In this document: in pieces, positions 1 to 11,712 of the stretch
Layout: every line of letters begins with the position of its first letter
How positions within the stretch are numbered: the first letter of the stretch is position 1
Source: Cadophora sp. MPI-SDFR-AT-0126
Taxonomy: Eukaryota; Ascomycota; Leotiomycetes; Helotiales; Ploettnerulaceae
Reading direction: 5' to 3'
DNA length: 64,000 bases
NCBI GenBank assembly: GCA_020747065.1
Contig: JAGMVK010000007.1
Location: forward strand, 744,001-808,000
Program-made: the position numbers and the translations under genes
The notes under the pieces: model-generated
Told to the model about the DNA's origin: nothing
Seen by the model: the letters and a program-made list of their open reading frames with translations, nothing else
Database searches by the model: none

Positions 1-90
1 ATGGGTTTGTCTTCCCAGTGGAAGCTGTGCTGGTCCTCGTGATTTCCAACTTATCTGCTTCGGGCTTGCTCACAGATTCAAAGATCATAG

Positions 91-657
91 CTAGCCACAG
101 GTCAGTCGTGCACTTGTGACATTATTGGGCCTGTTCTTACTGAGCCATCCCGTTACTGCAAATACTGCTTGATTGTGCAGCGCACGTTCGGAGTCTAATT
201 GTTGCTTCAATTGTTGCTCATTTTCACACCCATCAACGACTTCCGCCAGAGCCAGATTTGATTGTGTCTTCAGCAGTCGCGCGACCGTGATCACGAAGTT
301 ATACACCACAACGAGGTCCCCTTGTTTCGGTCCAGTCGAGTCATCATCTAGGCCCACGAGTGTTGGTGCCAATAGATGCCAATGACTTATGAATTTGTGC
401 CGCAGAAATCGAGAATACCAAATGCATGCATCTGCCAAAGAACCTTTTATGAGATTATCCCCAACAATCAAAGCTAATAGGTAATCTTGTCGTTGACGTT
501 CGTCATCCGTGAGCGCTGGGAGGGGTGCTGTAGCTGTTAGCCGGGAAGTCGCTACAGGGCTCTGAAGGGAATCTACTGATGATCTGACCTTCTCCTGTCC
601 GGTCTCTTGCGCTGGCGATTGTCGCGAAAGTATTATTCCGCGGAGACGATCTCGCAT
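91..657 (-). CDS. doubtful hypothetical protein, 188 aa
   Basis: An ATG-started, uninterrupted 188-codon reading frame. I recognise no domain. The middle and C-terminal parts look protein-like, with alternating hydrophobic and charged stretches (an LLALIVGDNLIKG segment and a later VVYNFVITVARLLK segment). There is no signal peptide and no membrane-length helix. No splice junctions could be tied to it, and it lies in an otherwise sparse 4.7-kb stretch at the window edge. It may be a lone gene, one exon of a longer gene, or a chance frame. Confidence 0.35.
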   Translation of the reverse strand: MRDRLRGIILSRQSPAQETGQEKVRSSVDSLQSPVATSRLTATAPLPALTDDERQRQDYLLALIVGDNLIKGSLADACIWYSRFLRHKFISHWHLLAPTLVGLDDDSTGPKQGDLVVVYNFVITVARLLKTQSNLALAEVVDGCENEQQLKQQLDSERALHNQAVFAVTGWLSKNRPNNVTSARLTCG

Positions 658-1794
658 TTCTCGTTGTGGTCTACCAGATATCTTGGTCAGTGCATTCGGG
701 AAGCTGGATTAGTTATTGAACACACCATTCGGTCTATAAATGATACTCTTCTATCAATCCTCCTCTCGCCAAGTTCAATGTCGGTCGGCATTCTGAGCAT
801 TTCACAATCTTGCGATTATTCTGCGAGATAACGACCACTGACTAAATTCCCGATCGTAAAGACTTATACTCTCCTCGATTTTCTTCAAAATACGCCTCGT
901 GGCAGGGCATGAGACTGTTGGGAATGAACGCGTGAGGGTCGACAGTTTCGGAAGCGAACAACGAAAACCCGCCGGCTTTTCAGACTCGCAGCAGTGCTTG
1001 CATGCAGTAGCACGAATATTGATCAGGTTGTCAGAGAGCGGTGAAATGGCAAAAGATAAGAGACCTGGTTCAGCTCGGTTAGAATTGCCTTGCGAGAGTC
1101 AGCATATCTGGCAGCCTTGGTCGAATGAGAAGGCTGTGCGGGGTCATGCAGGTGTGGGAGATGCTGTCGAACGAGACACTGTCGCCCCCCACCAAATCGT
1201 CCATGTGATACCAATAACTGCATGCTTTGGGCACCGTGCATGTGATCCTTGATGGTAATGTCATCAAGTAAGACCGAGTTGCCAACTCAGCCTTGAAGCC
1301 CAACCTTCACAGCACCACTCAGCCTCACAGTCACAGTGTCTCGACCCTCCCCAGGAGTCATGACGAGGCTGTCATACACACGTGTACTGAAGGACGCTTG
1401 TGGAGAGACCGTAATACCCAAGAGTGTATTCATACCGAATTGACAGAAACCGATTTGCCCAAAGACAACAAAGTGAATGTACAAAACCCATGCCTCATGC
1501 TGATAAAACCTTTCGTAAATGCAGTCGTGCCCACCCTCCACATCTCCGTGGACCTTCCCAGGTTCCTATTCCATTCTCTTCAATATCCCCCTAAGTTATT
1601 GCTACCTGTAACGTAGACGTCAGCAGATGTCGCAGAACTGATTTTGGATTCTGGGCTGTGTTCTGGTTGTAAAGTCTCGAATTTTTCCTGAAATCAGATT
1701 CTCATTCCGAGATGTGACTCGTATGTTGACGTCGCACGTTTGAAGCCGAAGTTGATTGAGGATTTTAAAAGAAGTGACACAGAGATCCCGAGAA
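658..1794. other. intergenic, no supported gene
   Basis: Only short overlapping frames on both strands, many with non-ATG starts. No recognisable protein, RNA gene or repeat was seen. Confidence 0.5.
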
Positions 1795-2225
1795 CTAACC
1801 ATAAACAGACTTCTCGGGACATGCAACCAAGAGCTTCCCATCAGGAGATGGCTCTACCGGTCCTTGCCATAATTCTCTCCATGGTTGGACCTTTCGTTCA
1901 GTTGATGGTGGGAATGTTCCCAGGCTGACTGTGGAGAAGAATTCGGCCACTGGTTCTGGTAACTCGCCTAAAAGCGATGCTGGCTTTGGTGGCTCTGGAG
2001 AAGATGCTCGTGAAGTTGCAGACGAGGACGACGAACTCTTAATTGAGCGTTGATCGGATGTGTCCGACGAGCTTTGCTGGCATAGATGTGAGCAAAAATC
2101 TCACGACTAGAGCAATCATATGAACTCACACTAGCAAGGTCGTCTCTCCTGGTGGCAGTCGTCTCTTGTACTGGAATGGACATCTGAACAGGTGACGAGC
2201 CCTTGAGTGGCGACTCAGAAGACAT
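1795..2225 (-). CDS. small Ser/Pro-rich protein of unknown function, two exons
   Basis: Proposed exons are 2225-2130 and 2076-1795, joined in phase 0 across a 53-base intron that starts GTGAGT and ends CCAG. The result is about 125 aa. The N-terminal half is a Ser-rich, low-complexity stretch. The C-terminal half looks constrained: LLGELPEPVAEFF, then a Trp-containing segment (PWRELWQGPVEP), then DGKLLVACPEKSVYG and a stop. The good splice sites and the uniform frame across the joint favour a real gene. I do not recognise the family. A further 3' exon, using the GTTAGT that overlaps the proposed stop, cannot be excluded. Confidence 0.5.
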
Positions 2226-4712
2226 CGTAGTAGAAGTTCAGAGGGTGGTGTTGAGGATATGATGAACCAAGAGCTAGAATATGCACTGTCAGTCCAGGGC
2301 AAGCACGAGCCGAGGCCTGGTTTGCACGGGAAACTGACCACAGGAAAGCCTTGCTTGCAGTATTGAGCAGAGACGACGATAAGTTGTGAAGTAGGAAGAC
2401 GCCAGATGAGGAGCCCGTGAGATAAACCACCAAAGAGCACCTACTCGATCGCTTATATCGGCTTAAGGTGGGACAGCTGGACAGTGGGGGGAGTCACACC
2501 TCAAGCAGACATCCAAAGATGCGCGGCTGAGAACTTCGTCATAATCTCTGTGGGGACTATCTTTACTGGCCTATTATTCCTTGTAAAGTTGTAAGGATGC
2601 TTCGTAGATCGATATCAGAAGCTCAAGAGTATTTCGGTATAGGAATGTCGATAGTGAAGAGGTTTGAAGGATACCCCCTCCTTGTCCGATGAAAGCCGCT
2701 TCCTTGTGATGTTTGATACAACCAAGGAAAGAAATGAAACAGAAAATATAAACAACGATGATTGAAGAAAAAGCCAAACATACAGAAGTATCATGTAACT
2801 GGACAGCCGGCAAAATTGAGAACCATGTATTGAATGTAATTCTTCCACGGCCTAGGGGTGTTGTGTCGGAGATGTGCGAGCCCAGAACGGCCATCTCCAA
2901 CACCTATCTAGCTCCTCGTGAAGTTTTCCATTGGACTGGCCACTTGATGCAGACCGGGATGACATTGTGCGAGCTTTCTCCCCTCTTATCACTTTTGCAC
3001 ATTGGATCGGGAAAACCACAGGTACAAGCGTCGAGCGAGATGGGATATCGCCATTCGACATGTGTTTCCCAGCCTCGTGCGGGACAGCGCCTTCCTCTTC
3101 CAGCCAAAGCTCATCAATCCCTCAAATAATTACTGGATATGATTCAATCAAGACTTCTTCAACGATGAGCTATCATTTTGCAAAAGATTTCTTTTGACTA
3201 CATCCTCCAGTCTTGCCTTGGTAAAATATAAAAGCCGCCATTTTCATCATTTTGCTACAGTCCACTGCTTGCAGGCACTGGCCATCGTAAATATGTACTG
3301 CACCGAAGGCGGAAACCGTGGATCATAAACACGTCCAATGGGTTTATTCCGTCACACTCTGCTCGGTGAGAAGACGCCACTAGGCTCAAATCCTCCAGAC
3401 TCAAAAACATATTCCAAATCGTATTACGCAGAAAAACAAGGCGCCCGAAACACGCATAATTGAGCTGATGGAGGTGGCCGACGAGGCAAAACTTTCAGGC
3501 AACAGAAACGCTGAAAGAAGGTGGGGGTGCAGGCTAGGTTGAGGGATAAAAAGAAGGCACTGCTTCTCGCTCTCGCAGTTCATCCGTGACGGAGAGCCAG
3601 AACTTCTGGATGTCGAATCTGGTTCGAATATTGTCTTGCGATGAAGCAACTGTTATGGCAGTGCAATTTGTTTCTTGCAGAGAGTGCATGCTGAAGGAAA
3701 ATTTGCTCCAGGTTTTGATCGACTGGCGGGCTGGCCACGTGACTCAGAAGCATTTCAAAGTTTTACTTCGCTGCGATTTCCTTGTCTTTTATCAATTCTG
3801 CACAATGTGTGACTGTTTCGATTTCAACAGCTATTCTGTCTTGCTTCCCTGTTTGTTCCGTTGTTGTCATAATGTACTGGTCCTGCGTTTCCGAAGCTCA
3901 TGTACGTGGCACCATGCTGCAGCATCGTGGTTACCAACATTTCGTAATTGTAACCCGATGTCGAAGCACCTGATTCTACTTCTTCTGCATACAAGTGGAT
4001 TGATCCTCTCGCGATTCATGATGCGCAGCAAAGTCAGCAAGGCGGACTTGCTGTTCTTATATCTTCATTTGCTTGTGAATATGGAGCGCCGGGAACAGGG
4101 ATGAAAATTAGCCGTTGAGTCTGCCACAAAGTAGACACCACGTTGAGTATGGCATGACAGCGCTCGCCCACTACTCGACATGTTGATTGGTATGTCTCAT
4201 CGTGGCAATTCTGCGGATCTGGTTCGGGATGATATTCGAGTCCGAATGTGTTGTTCTCGGGACGGAAAGAAGTCTTCGTCCTCGAGATCCACCCTTTCCT
4301 TTTTTGAATCAACCATGGCAAAGCCCTTACTCGAGTTTGATTTTCATGATGTTGTCCATTATCCCGATCCCAACTTCTACCTGCAAAAGCTCATTTCGAA
4401 TGTTTCCTCTTCTGGTAAGAAACGAATTCACCAAAGGAGGTCTGATTCACGATATGCCGGCTCGGAAACTCTCAAATCGATTTTACTCCGCCACCGTCCT
4501 ATTAGCAGTTGTATGATAAAGTTCTCAACACTTTCAACGACATTCGAGCCGACATTCGTTGTTTGTGTTGCTCCATTCCTCGTTCGTCGCACATAAGGTT
4601 ACGGTACAAGGACCGTGCACTTCGTCTATCGATACCCGAGAAACGGCATATCCCTTTTCAACAATTTCCTCAACCCCCGATATCGGCAGCTTTAGGAATA
4701 GGACAACGAGAG
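2226..4712. other. long intergenic stretch, no supported gene
   Basis: Several overlapping frames of up to 172 codons occur on both strands. None has a recognisable motif, many start at GTG/TTG, and no consistent exon chain could be built. The last few hundred bases probably hold the promoter and 5' leader of the downstream transporter. Confidence 0.5.
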
Positions 4713-6154
4713 ATGGATAGGCAATCAGGATCGCGGGCTGATGATGAGGGGAGTTACTTTGAGCAGAGGGCCCTCCTGGCTGAGGAAATAGAGATCAAGG
4801 ACGAGGATGATCTGGACAGATTTGAGGCGGTGAAGGGCGACACGAGAGTGTTCTCGCTGTCGGAATACTTTGCGTTCTTCGTGATGGGCTTACCGATGAT
4901 GTGGATTTGGTGAGTTGAAATCCAGCATCCGAACGATTTCCTACATTTCGGATTCTAATGTTTTTAAAGGTCTATGATTATTCAGGCGGCCCCCTATTTC
5001 CAGAGACGATTTGCAGCAAACGCCACAATACTTCGCTACTTCCAAGCCTCGTATCTGGTGTTCTTCGCGACAACGATGTTCCTCACAACAGTCTATTTGA
5101 ATAGGCAGAGAGAACAGCCCATGTATACGCAGCGACTTTGGAGAGCTTTATGTGGGTATGTAGCAGTCGCGACTCTACTCATGCTGTCGGCATTCGAAAT
5201 GCTCGACGTGAGAGCGGAAATCTACTACCCGTTCACACTGATCATGGTTGTGATGACTGGTATGGCAAATGGACTCAGTCAAAATGCAGCTTTTGCATTT
5301 GCCGCGGGATTCGGCCGCACTGAATACGCTCCTGCTGTCATGACTGGAGAAGCACTCGCAGGCTTCATTCCTTCCAGCATTGGTACGAGTCCGCACCACA
5401 TAATCCCTAGCTCCTTGCTAATAACTGTCGATCAGAAATTATCTCAGCGTTAGTATTCCCCACCGCATATTTCGAAGTCGATATCTCAGATCATTCGCAA
5501 ATGTCCTCGTTGACCATCGGATACTTCTTCTCCGCACTCCTAGTTGGACTTGCGTCCTTGGGAGCTCTGGCATTCCTGATTCCCCGCAGTGGAGCACGAC
5601 CGCCATTCAAAGCATATGAGATGACGTCCATCTGGACACGATGGTCATCCACGCTCAAATGGCCAGCCCTGGCCAACTTCTCCTGCCTCTGCATCTCGTC
5701 CGTTTCTTCCGTTTTCGTCACGAAAATCACGTCCATCATCCCCAAAGATGAAGCGCCGACTCTTTTGCGACCAGAAGCTTTCATCCCGCTGTCGATCGTG
5801 CTTTGGAATATTGGGGACTTTCTCGGATCGCTCGTAGCTGTCTCTTCTCGGTTCTTGATCAGACGGCCTTTCCTTATTTTCGTGCTCTCACTTGCTCGGA
5901 TAGGCTTTATCCCGATGTACTTGATGTGCAACATCGACGGACGTGGCTCGTTTGCTGGAGATTGGTTCTACCTCATTTGTGTCCAGTTCCTCTTTGGCGT
6001 CACCCATGGATGGTTGTCCGGCGCGAGCATGATGGGAGTGCCTGTATGGGTACCAGAGGAGGACAGGGAAGAAGCAGGTGCTTTCATGGGAATGACATTG
6101 GTGACTGGTCTTGTCGCAGGAAGTATTCTTGGACTCGTGGTCTCTCGAGTCTGA
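4713..6154 (+). CDS. fun26: equilibrative nucleoside transporter (ENT/SLC29, Fun26-like)
   Basis: Exons 4713-4909, 4970-5382 and 5436-6154 give 442 aa. After an acidic N-terminal tail of about 50 residues come roughly 10-11 hydrophobic segments. The segment order matches ENT proteins: FFVMGLPMMWIW as first helix, a GLSQNAAFAFAAGFG helix, GEALAGFIPSSIGEIISA across the second intron, and a GASMMGVP helix near the C-terminus. Family members move nucleosides and nucleobases across vacuolar or other membranes; yeast Fun26 is vacuolar. The start was chosen at MDRQSG because the in-frame ATG at 4509 adds an unconvincing Cys-rich leader. Both introns keep phase (2, then 1). It converges with the NLR-like gene. 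Confidence 0.9.
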
Positions 6155-7004
6155 GTCTGTGTATATTCTGGTGTGGCTCTCATGAACATATGGAGCTGCG
6201 TTGGGTTCAAAAGCTTTAGATGGTTTGGGAGATGAAAAGGTGAAAGAAAAATGCGAGCGAGTTTCGTTTCTGGTTTCTGCATTAGATAAAACCTAGACGC
6301 GTGGCTTTTTGCTTCCATAGACGGAGTTGGCGTCATAAAATAGAAGAGGTTGTCTTGTATAATACTAATTGCTCGAAGCTGAAGTCCCATCGAATCATAA
6401 TAGACGGTGCCCACCAGCACATGAAGCTTCAACGCGACAGTAATTTGATGCTTGAAAAATTCACGGACATTAAAACCAAATCAAAACAATCAGGACATTG
6501 TGCTAAAGGAACTGATTCAAACTTCAAGTACATCATGTAAGACGGACGTTGATGGAAGCTTGGTGGGTCCTTCTAAGCGGGTCCCATAGCATCCATTAGG
6601 CTACCCGCTAAGATGATTACTATCCGGTGCAGTTGGTATGAGCAACAAGGGAGTGATATCTTCCTGTTGGAAATACAGAGCATGAAAGCCACTCGAGTCT
6701 ATCCTCCATGTCCCAATGTACCGCTCCCTCAGTTGCGCTTCCCAACGAAAGCAATTCTCCGGAGAATTTCTCAATGACACTGTCACTAACCCTGCGCTAA
6801 AACATCTGACTGAGTAGGGCTGTACTACTCGTATACCTTATCTCTCGTCTCGATACAAGTAACTATCAAATACTTGACGATAGGGACCCGTGAGACCCAT
6901 GAGACTCATGAGACCCACGAGAAGATCGAGGATTGCCCACTGTCCGCGTTGAGAGAGCATACTGGCTCTAGAAGCCCCATCACTGACTTGCGACTCGATG
7001 GGCT
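6155..7004. other. convergent intergenic region
   Basis: Lies between the 3' ends of the transporter (+) and the NLR-like gene (-). No supported gene. It contains a small 9-bp tandem repeat, listed separately. Confidence 0.5.
6886..6921. repeat. four imperfect 9-bp tandem copies
   Basis: The unit ACCCATGAG and close variants (ACCCGTGAG, ACTCATGAG, ACCCACGAG) follow one another without spacing. Read on the + strand it would encode Thr-His/Arg-Glu repeats, but no gene is supported there. Confidence 0.7.
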
Positions 7005-10000
7005 TCAGAAATCTAGTCCCAGTTGCCTAGCTAAACTCAGATGTGTTGAAGGGAGAGTGGTAATATGTGTTTCATCAGACTTAGTTTCCTCGATGATAGG
7101 TATCGGTTGAGGATCCGAAGCAGTGGCTGATGGTAATGCTCTTTTCCCATGCGGTATGGAATGCTGTTTCATCATGACAGTTCTGTAGTTGATTTCTTTC
7201 CCGCGCTCAGGTTGGAGTCGGAGAGCATCCGCTTTACACCAGCGACGCACCTCGCCGGATGTAGGGGCCTGGCTCCCAATATCAACCGCTTCTTTGTTGG
7301 CGCCGTTCTCGACCAATAATTTGATGATTTCCTGATTCTCCTCGCTGTTCCATGCTGCTGCAAGCTCGAGTGCTGTCTTGCCTTCTCTATCTCTTGCCTC
7401 GATATCTGCTAACATGTTAGTAAAGTTCGCGATCGACATCGCCATCAGAGCCACGGGCCATGGGCCTTAGAGGCGATATGCCATGATAGGAACGTGCCTT
7501 ACCAGCTACCCCGACTTCTAAGAAGAACGCCACGCCTTGTGGGAGGCCTTTTCTCACTGTCTGAAGAAAAGCTTTCGTAAAGAGCTCTGTGTCTCTAATC
7601 TTGACATCATTTTCAATTAACGATATGAAGATAGGATGCACCCATCCCCATGTTCGGTCTAAGAATCTGTGAAGAGAATCCATTTCACAAGAATTTAGCA
7701 CTCTTGGATTCCGATGCTGCAACAGCGACTCAATTATCGATTGGTGACGACTTCCGAGTAGTGCCTCAGACAGCGGACTGCTGCCGCAATCATCCTGAGT
7801 ATCAGTTGTTGCTCCAATGGAAATAAGTGATTGTACTCCTGGCCAGTCGTGTCTTGCAGCCATATGCAAAGCTGTCCTCCCCATCTCGTCTTTTGCTTCA
7901 ATATCTCCGTTGTACGCGACGAAAAGTTCCATCAGTTTCAAGTGATCAGATTGTGCCGCGTAGAACAGAATCGTGCTCCCCTCTGCATCGCGAGAATTTA
8001 CATCCGCCCCATTGTCAAGTAACGATTTGACCCCTTCCAAATAACCAAGTCTGGCAGCCATATGAAGTGTTATGGTAACATTCAGGGAATATTTGGTCTG
8101 TAAAGTCAACAGTAACTTGATAATCCGCCACTCCCCTCCTTTGAGAGCAATATGAAGTGGCGACATGCCGTCCTCTGCTTCAATTAGAATATCTGCACCA
8201 TTGTCACATAACAGTCGCGTGAGCGCTTCATCTCCGTACATGACCGCGTTCCCCAACGCAGTTCTTTTGCTGGAATCACGGGAATTGACAAAAGCTCCCC
8301 GTTCCAAGAGTAAGTTTACTATCTCGAGGCTTCCATTTTCGACAGCGAGAAAGAGCGGGGTCTCTCCTTTGTTATTTATGGCATGGATAGAGGCACCATG
8401 ATCAAGAAGAAATGAGACTACTGACACGGATCCCTGATGGACTGCCTTATGTAATGCTGTCTCACGGTCGAAGTCTACCGCGTTGAGTCTGTAAGACGCT
8501 GACGATGTCTTCCCAGGTATACGATAAAAGTCTAAGAGAACTTTAACAATGCTCTCGTGGCCGGTATTTGCGGCTGTAATAAGTGATGTGCTCCCATTGT
8601 CATCTCTTGCCTCAATGTTCGCACCGTGTTCTAGCAGGAGTTGGACCATCTGCTCATGACCGGTTGAGCTGGCTTCATGAAGAGCCGTCTGTCCCCGTCT
8701 GCCTCGCGTGTTGACGTCAACTCCAGAAGTCAACATTGCATTGACAGTCGTACCGAGGCCATGTTGAGCGGCGGTTAGTAGGCCCAATCCAGAAATATCA
8801 TCTTTGGAATTGTAAATGGTGTGATTCAGCGTCGAGAGCAGAGCGCCATTTTTCAACAAAGCCAAGATCTCATCTTTGACTGTGGCCTCCACACGACCAG
8901 AGGCATGGTTTCCCCAGTTGATTGACGCATATTTCAACAGTTTGTATCTTTCCCTTTGGCGCTTCATATCTTCATATCTCCGACACCCACTTTGGGCAAA
9001 GACATCCATGGAAAGATAGCGAACGCACGATCTCGCGATCTCCACTCGAGCATCCGGAAACAAATCTTCTCGATACGTATCGAAGTACTCTTCTGTTGTG
9101 TAGTGGACCAAACGCACAATTCGACTTCTTGAGTCTACCACTGCTAGTCCGCCACAGACAGTGATCATCAAGGATTCAGCAGGAAGATCTTCTTCGCCGA
9201 CAGACTTGTCGTCGGGTTCGAAGTCCATCACAGCCATGGCGTGTTGGAGTTCCTCGACCTTTAGTGGTCTGTAAGAATGTGTGATCCAAGATAGCAGTCT
9301 CATCGCAAGTTGTGCTTCCTCCTCATGCTGTCCTCTTATTCTCTGAATAGCATCATGATACACAGTGCTCAATTCGGCAGGGAGCTTTTCAAGGGCTTTC
9401 TTGACCTGTCTTGAGCTCGTTTTGGTTTTAAGCGACTGAATGTGGAGTTTCGCTAGCAGGAACCTAATACTCATCAGTGATGATTCTGGATTACGGAGAC
9501 TCTATGGGAGCGGGTGTTATCCGCACAATACATACATTCCTCTTGCGTTACGAACGACTTTGTCAAGGATTGTGCGCTTCAGATCTGGGGATGTTTCGCA
9601 GAAAGAGCGTAGCCTCCTGTTGCCTGAAATCTGACCTGCCAAGAATAATTCGATATCGCTGTTGCTTCCCGCGATCTCTAGGAGCGAGGCTGAAGCAAAC
9701 GAGTCCGCAACATCGCCAAGTCGTCGTGAGGTGCATAGAAGGTGCACATTTGTTGGTAAGTCCAGAAGCAGTTTGGTGAATTTGCTCCTGGTTTCATTGG
9801 TTTCCTGACACTCGTCCAGGGCATCAATGATCAAGTATGTGCGCGGGAAAATGGCGACGAGATCTCGAAGAATGATAGAAAACTCGGACACCGTAGGTCT
9901 GGTGTTCCGGGATTGGTGTTGGTCGTAGAGAGCACGAATGGGTTCAGGTATAGGATCACATAACCGGACAATTTGCTGGACCAGACTGGAGACCAGAGCG

Positions 10001-10974
10001 ACCAGAGTCTGACTGAATCGGTCTTTGTAACTGCAATATACGAATGCTACAGCATCAGTTGAGTGAATAAGCCGGGTTTGCAATCGGTCAATTATTGACG
10101 AGCTTTGATTCTTTCAGCAGATTTCTCAAGACGTCGGATTGGAACATACGCAAGGACGGTCTTGCCAGCGCCCGCTTCAAGATGTTAGCCCAATTAGCTC
10201 GAGAAAACCTCGAAGATGATGGATCTTACGTTGTCCCCAACACCACAAAGTCTTCTTTGATCCAGATACCCAATCCTGAAACTCAGAAGAGGCGAAGATC
10301 CATTCTCCAGTGCCATTTTCTTGCTGGCTGAGCGTGTCAACTTGGCATTCATAGAATCTTAGAGGCGACAGCCAATTGATTATTTCTCTGCTTTCGAGAT
10401 CTAGAAGAAAATATGTCAGCCATGATTTTCAAAGGGGCCCGCAAGGCTCACCTCGATCGCGGTCTGTAATGAATGATGCCAGATCTCGGACTTGGCCAGA
10501 AATTTTCAGAGACGTTTGGCTGAGTCCGTGTTAGAAGCATCGACTCGAATAGTGATTTCCTTACAGCTGAGTAGTATCGACAGCAAGGGCCAGGTTCGAG
10601 CGAATATCTGTTACAATCTCCCTCAGCTTGACCAGAGTACTCTCTCTGAAAGGATACAGCAGTCGGCGTCCATGATCATGGATCTTGGTCGTCAATTTTC
10701 CCGGATCCGCTATTGACTGGACCTTCGACAGCTTCTTCTCCAGTTCCTCGATACTTGATCTGCATGCTTCAATGGAGTCGTTGATTATCGTATTGACTTC
10801 GGAGACTCCAGCTAATGTTTGTTCCAGTTGGGCCAAAGTTGCCGATAGACTTTCGACGGAAGAGCACATCGCAGCCGCGTCTTTGCGACCATCTTTCCAG
10901 GAACCATAGTATTTGAGGAGACCTTGACACACCTGAATCCCTAGGGACACGACACCTATAGCGGCCTCTGCCAT
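7005..10974 (-). CDS. NLR-like STAND protein: PigL_N - NACHT - ankyrin repeats
   Basis: Seven exons (10974-10565, 10519-10452, 10400-10230, 10174-10150, 10102-9536, 9463-7503, 7405-7005) keep phase and give 1200 aa. Residues 1-150 resemble the fungal PigL_N/STAND N-terminal domain (start MAEAAIGVVSLGIQ). A linker typical of NACHT proteins (NWLSPL, TGEWIF) precedes Walker A GQPGAGKT at about 215-222. That motif is completed by a 25-base microexon. Walker B is LIIDALDE at about 315-322. A winged-helix-like segment (HSYRPLKVEELQHAM) follows near 475. Ankyrin repeats run from about 640 to 990, with one more near 1068-1115. Such proteins act as intracellular sensors in heterokaryon incompatibility or defence, with ligand recognition by the repeats. 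This assignment is family knowledge; the partner is unknown. Confidence 0.88.
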
Positions 10975-11712
10975 TTCAGTTGCGAAGTCAACGTCGTGGA
11001 CTCGAATATTCGAGCAAGGCTGGATCGAGCGTGGATGATTGAACGATAACGCATGCTAGATGTCGGGGAGGTCTTTGAAGTGAGGCCGTGGCTAAGTTTT
11101 GGGTGCATATGGAACCCGACCAACAGCATCTCATTATCGACGAGGCTGCATGATGGCCCGCTCAGGGCTGATTTCGCAAATATGTCGCCAGCCTAGTCAG
11201 CCTGACTGTTCAATTCTGATGATCGGGCAAAAGATGTTGATCAGGAGAGTGTAGAGAGATTATGTGTTGTACTTTCGATCGCTCTTGACTCGAGTTGAAG
11301 AACAGGAAGCCAGGTATGAAGTCGACGGCAAGGCAAGTGGAAGGACCTGCATGTATGAAAACAGCAGTCACGACAGAGTACACTTTGAGTTTCGACAGTA
11401 ACAGGGCCCTCTTAACGAGGGCCAGCCGTTACTAACCAAACCAAGCAGATTCTCGTATCAATATCTCAGGCTTGCGAATCAAACATCGAGGTAATAGGCG
11501 GGTTGCAACCTAATTCTACCACCTAGTGGTGAGATTCTTAACATTGCCCTTACGCAGAACCTCGTGGCTTCGTAAAGTTGGGTATATTCATCGAGTCTAG
11601 CATATGCGCTTTCCTAGAAAACAAATAAATGCAGCACATAGTAGTGTTGTCCAACACCGCTCTCCACATCAGACGCGGCAAGATATATCCCTTTCGTCCT
11701 CTGCACCCTCGC
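10975..11712. other. intergenic, promoter side of the NLR-like gene
   Basis: No supported gene. Holds the NLR-like promoter and the 3' flank of the glycine-zipper gene. A 7-bp stem with 5-base loop (GGCCCTC TTAAC GAGGGCC, 11405-11423) could form a hairpin; its function is unknown. Confidence 0.45.

Noticed and set aside
3586..4104. 172-codon plus-strand ORF
   Set aside because: Starts at GTG, is Cys/Leu-rich without any motif, and has no neighbouring exon that fits. Taken as a chance frame.
4180..4596. 138-codon plus-strand ORF before the nucleoside transporter
   Set aside because: No recognisable family. It overlaps the probable 5' leader of the transporter and cannot be spliced into it in phase.
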